Below are positions 63,225-64,000 of a stretch of 64,000 bases of DNA, piece by piece. The stretch spans positions 62,001-126,000 of the forward strand of contig NZ_BAJN01000006.1 of assembly GCF_000613725.1 (NCBI RefSeq). The letters are read 5' to 3'. Source of the stretch: Hoylesella pleuritidis JCM 14110. GTDB taxonomy: Bacteria > Bacteroidota > Bacteroidia > Bacteroidales > Bacteroidaceae. Position numbers and translations under genes: made by a program. Numbering within the stretch: the first letter of the stretch is position 1; each line of letters opens with the position of its first letter. The notes beneath the pieces are model-generated. The model did no database searches. It was not told the origin of the DNA and saw only the letters and a list, made by a program, of their open reading frames with translations.

Positions 63225-63767
63225 TTATTTTGTATCGAATAGCTCATTGAGTGCTTTCTCCAACTTATCCGAGAGTACGGTTCCAAGAATCACTTTACCG
63301 TCTTTTCCGATGAGATACAGGGCCGGAATCCATTTCACGCCGTATGCTTTTGCAATGTCGGTATCGTGAAATTTCTTCAGCTCACTTACCTGAACGTAAG
63401 GGATATTGAACTTTTCCACCCCTTTGCGCCAAGCTTCACGATCGGTGTCGAATGACACACCGATAAACTCTACGCCGCGTTTGTGAAACTCGTTGTACAT
63501 CCGCACCACATTCGGAGCATCTTTCCGACAATCCGGACACCACGAAGCCCAAAAGTCAATCACCACATAACGGCCTTGGAGTCGGGCCGAATCGAAATTC
63601 TTTCCGTCGAGAGTTTTCAAGTTGAAAGCCGGAGCCTGTACTCCCGGTTTCAGCATTTCGGTGGCATACTTGGCATCGTCGTCCGACTCGGGAGTCGTCT
63701 GTGCCGTGACAGAAAGTGCAGAAAACGCCATCGCTAACAATGAGATGGCCATACGTAAATGTTTCAT
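63225..63767 (-). CDS. TlpA-like periplasmic thioredoxin
   Basis: The 180-residue protein has a signal peptide (about 1-22), a peroxiredoxin/TlpA entry (GVQAPAFNLKTLDGKNFD) and the redox motif WCPDC with Cys77 and Cys80. VEFIGVSFDTDREAW and the cis-Pro loop WIPALYLI follow. It reduces or exchanges disulfides in the periplasm; the partner is not known. A -7 box TATCTTTG lies at 63799-63806 on the minus strand. Confidence 0.92.
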   Translation of the reverse strand: MKHLRMAISLLAMAFSALSVTAQTTPESDDDAKYATEMLKPGVQAPAFNLKTLDGKNFDSARLQGRYVVIDFWASWCPDCRKDAPNVVRMYNEFHKRGVEFIGVSFDTDREAWRKGVEKFNIPYVQVSELKKFHDTDIAKAYGVKWIPALYLIGKDGKVILGTVLSDKLEKALNELFDTK

Positions 63768-63931
63768 TTTCTATTTCTTTTATCATTATTGTAGGCTGCA
63801 AAGATACGGATTAATTCATAATTTATAACGCATAATACATAATTTAAAGACCGAATGCCTTTTCGCAAGCCCTTTAACGAACTTTCATATAAAAAAGAGA
63901 CGGAATAAACAGACATTTATGAGAAAAAGAG

Positions 63932-63939
63932 TAATTTTG
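63932..63939 (+). promoter_or_regulatory. Candidate -7 box for the last gene
   Basis: TAATTTTG matches TAnnTTTG, 39 bases before the ATG at 63979. The gap 63768-63931 also holds a TAATTCATAATTTATAA low-complexity stretch. Confidence 0.5.
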
Positions 63940-63978
63940 TCGTCGTAATCAGGTAATAATTAAACGCTACCAAAATAG

Positions 63979-64000
63979 ATGAATATGAAAAAGATAAGAG
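63979..64000 (+). CDS. Start of a gene cut by the window edge
   Basis: ATG 63979 or 63985 opens MNMKKIR, a basic start like a signal peptide. Nothing more can be said. Confidence 0.4.

Overview
The window looks like chromosomal DNA from a Bacteroidales bacterium, most likely a member of the Prevotellaceae. The evidence is the family content: a MurF-Alr fusion, SusC/SusD proteins, an amidase with a SPOR-like tail, a class II ribonucleotide reductase, and proteins with type IX-like C-terminal tails. The promoters agree, being built as TTTG, 19-20 bases, then TAnnTTTG. I cannot name the species. Most genes are housekeeping genes. I see no prophage, insertion sequence, CRISPR array or classical genomic island.

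Layout. Bases 1-11000 carry dnaA, an MCE/amidase pair, folB, B12-dependent nrdJ, a nitroreductase and murF-alr. Bases 11300-23300 are one long minus-strand operon read from a promoter at about 23260: a periplasmic CbiK-like chelatase, a SusC receptor, a SusD lipoprotein, an unrecognised lipoprotein, an M16 peptidase, a ChaN-like haem-associated protein and two small secreted proteins. This looks like a haem, haemoprotein or corrinoid acquisition system. Just upstream lie a TonB-domain protein and a membrane-bound TPR/HTH regulator. Bases 26000-37000 hold a GHL10 hydrolase, cstA, recR, a glycosyltransferase, an acetyltransferase, two tRNA-Asp genes, an SPFH/Arc/hydrolase cluster and rsgA. Bases 37000-51600 hold frr, fRMsr, rsmA, a 29-codon small gene with its own promoter and terminator, a UPF0104-type protein, pepD, corA, a DUF349 protein, tRNA-Gln, rsfS-ftsH-cdsA and surE-lpxB. 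Bases 51700-64000 hold parA-parB-DUF5683-mltD-spoT, a MerR regulator, alaS, an SprT-like protein, an internally deleted metallophosphoesterase and a TlpA-type thioredoxin.

The most striking feature is an intergenic element that I do not recognise as a described family. Four copies are exactly 187 bp and a fifth is 198 bp. Each has two 33-bp imperfect palindromes flanking five or more 22-bp units that carry a TAAC(C/G)GTTA core. In the 187-bp copies the dyad centres are spaced 33-22-22-22-22-33, all multiples of 11 bp. The sequence is poorly conserved but the spacing is exact. Partial arrays occur in five more gaps, and related phased units seem to lie inside two coding sequences.

A caution on quality: eight genes carry nine apparent single-base indels, mostly in or beside short homopolymers. 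They hit essential genes (murF-alr, ftsH, cdsA) and restore full-length proteins when corrected. Sequencing or assembly error is the simplest explanation. The metallophosphoesterase deletion is different and looks real.
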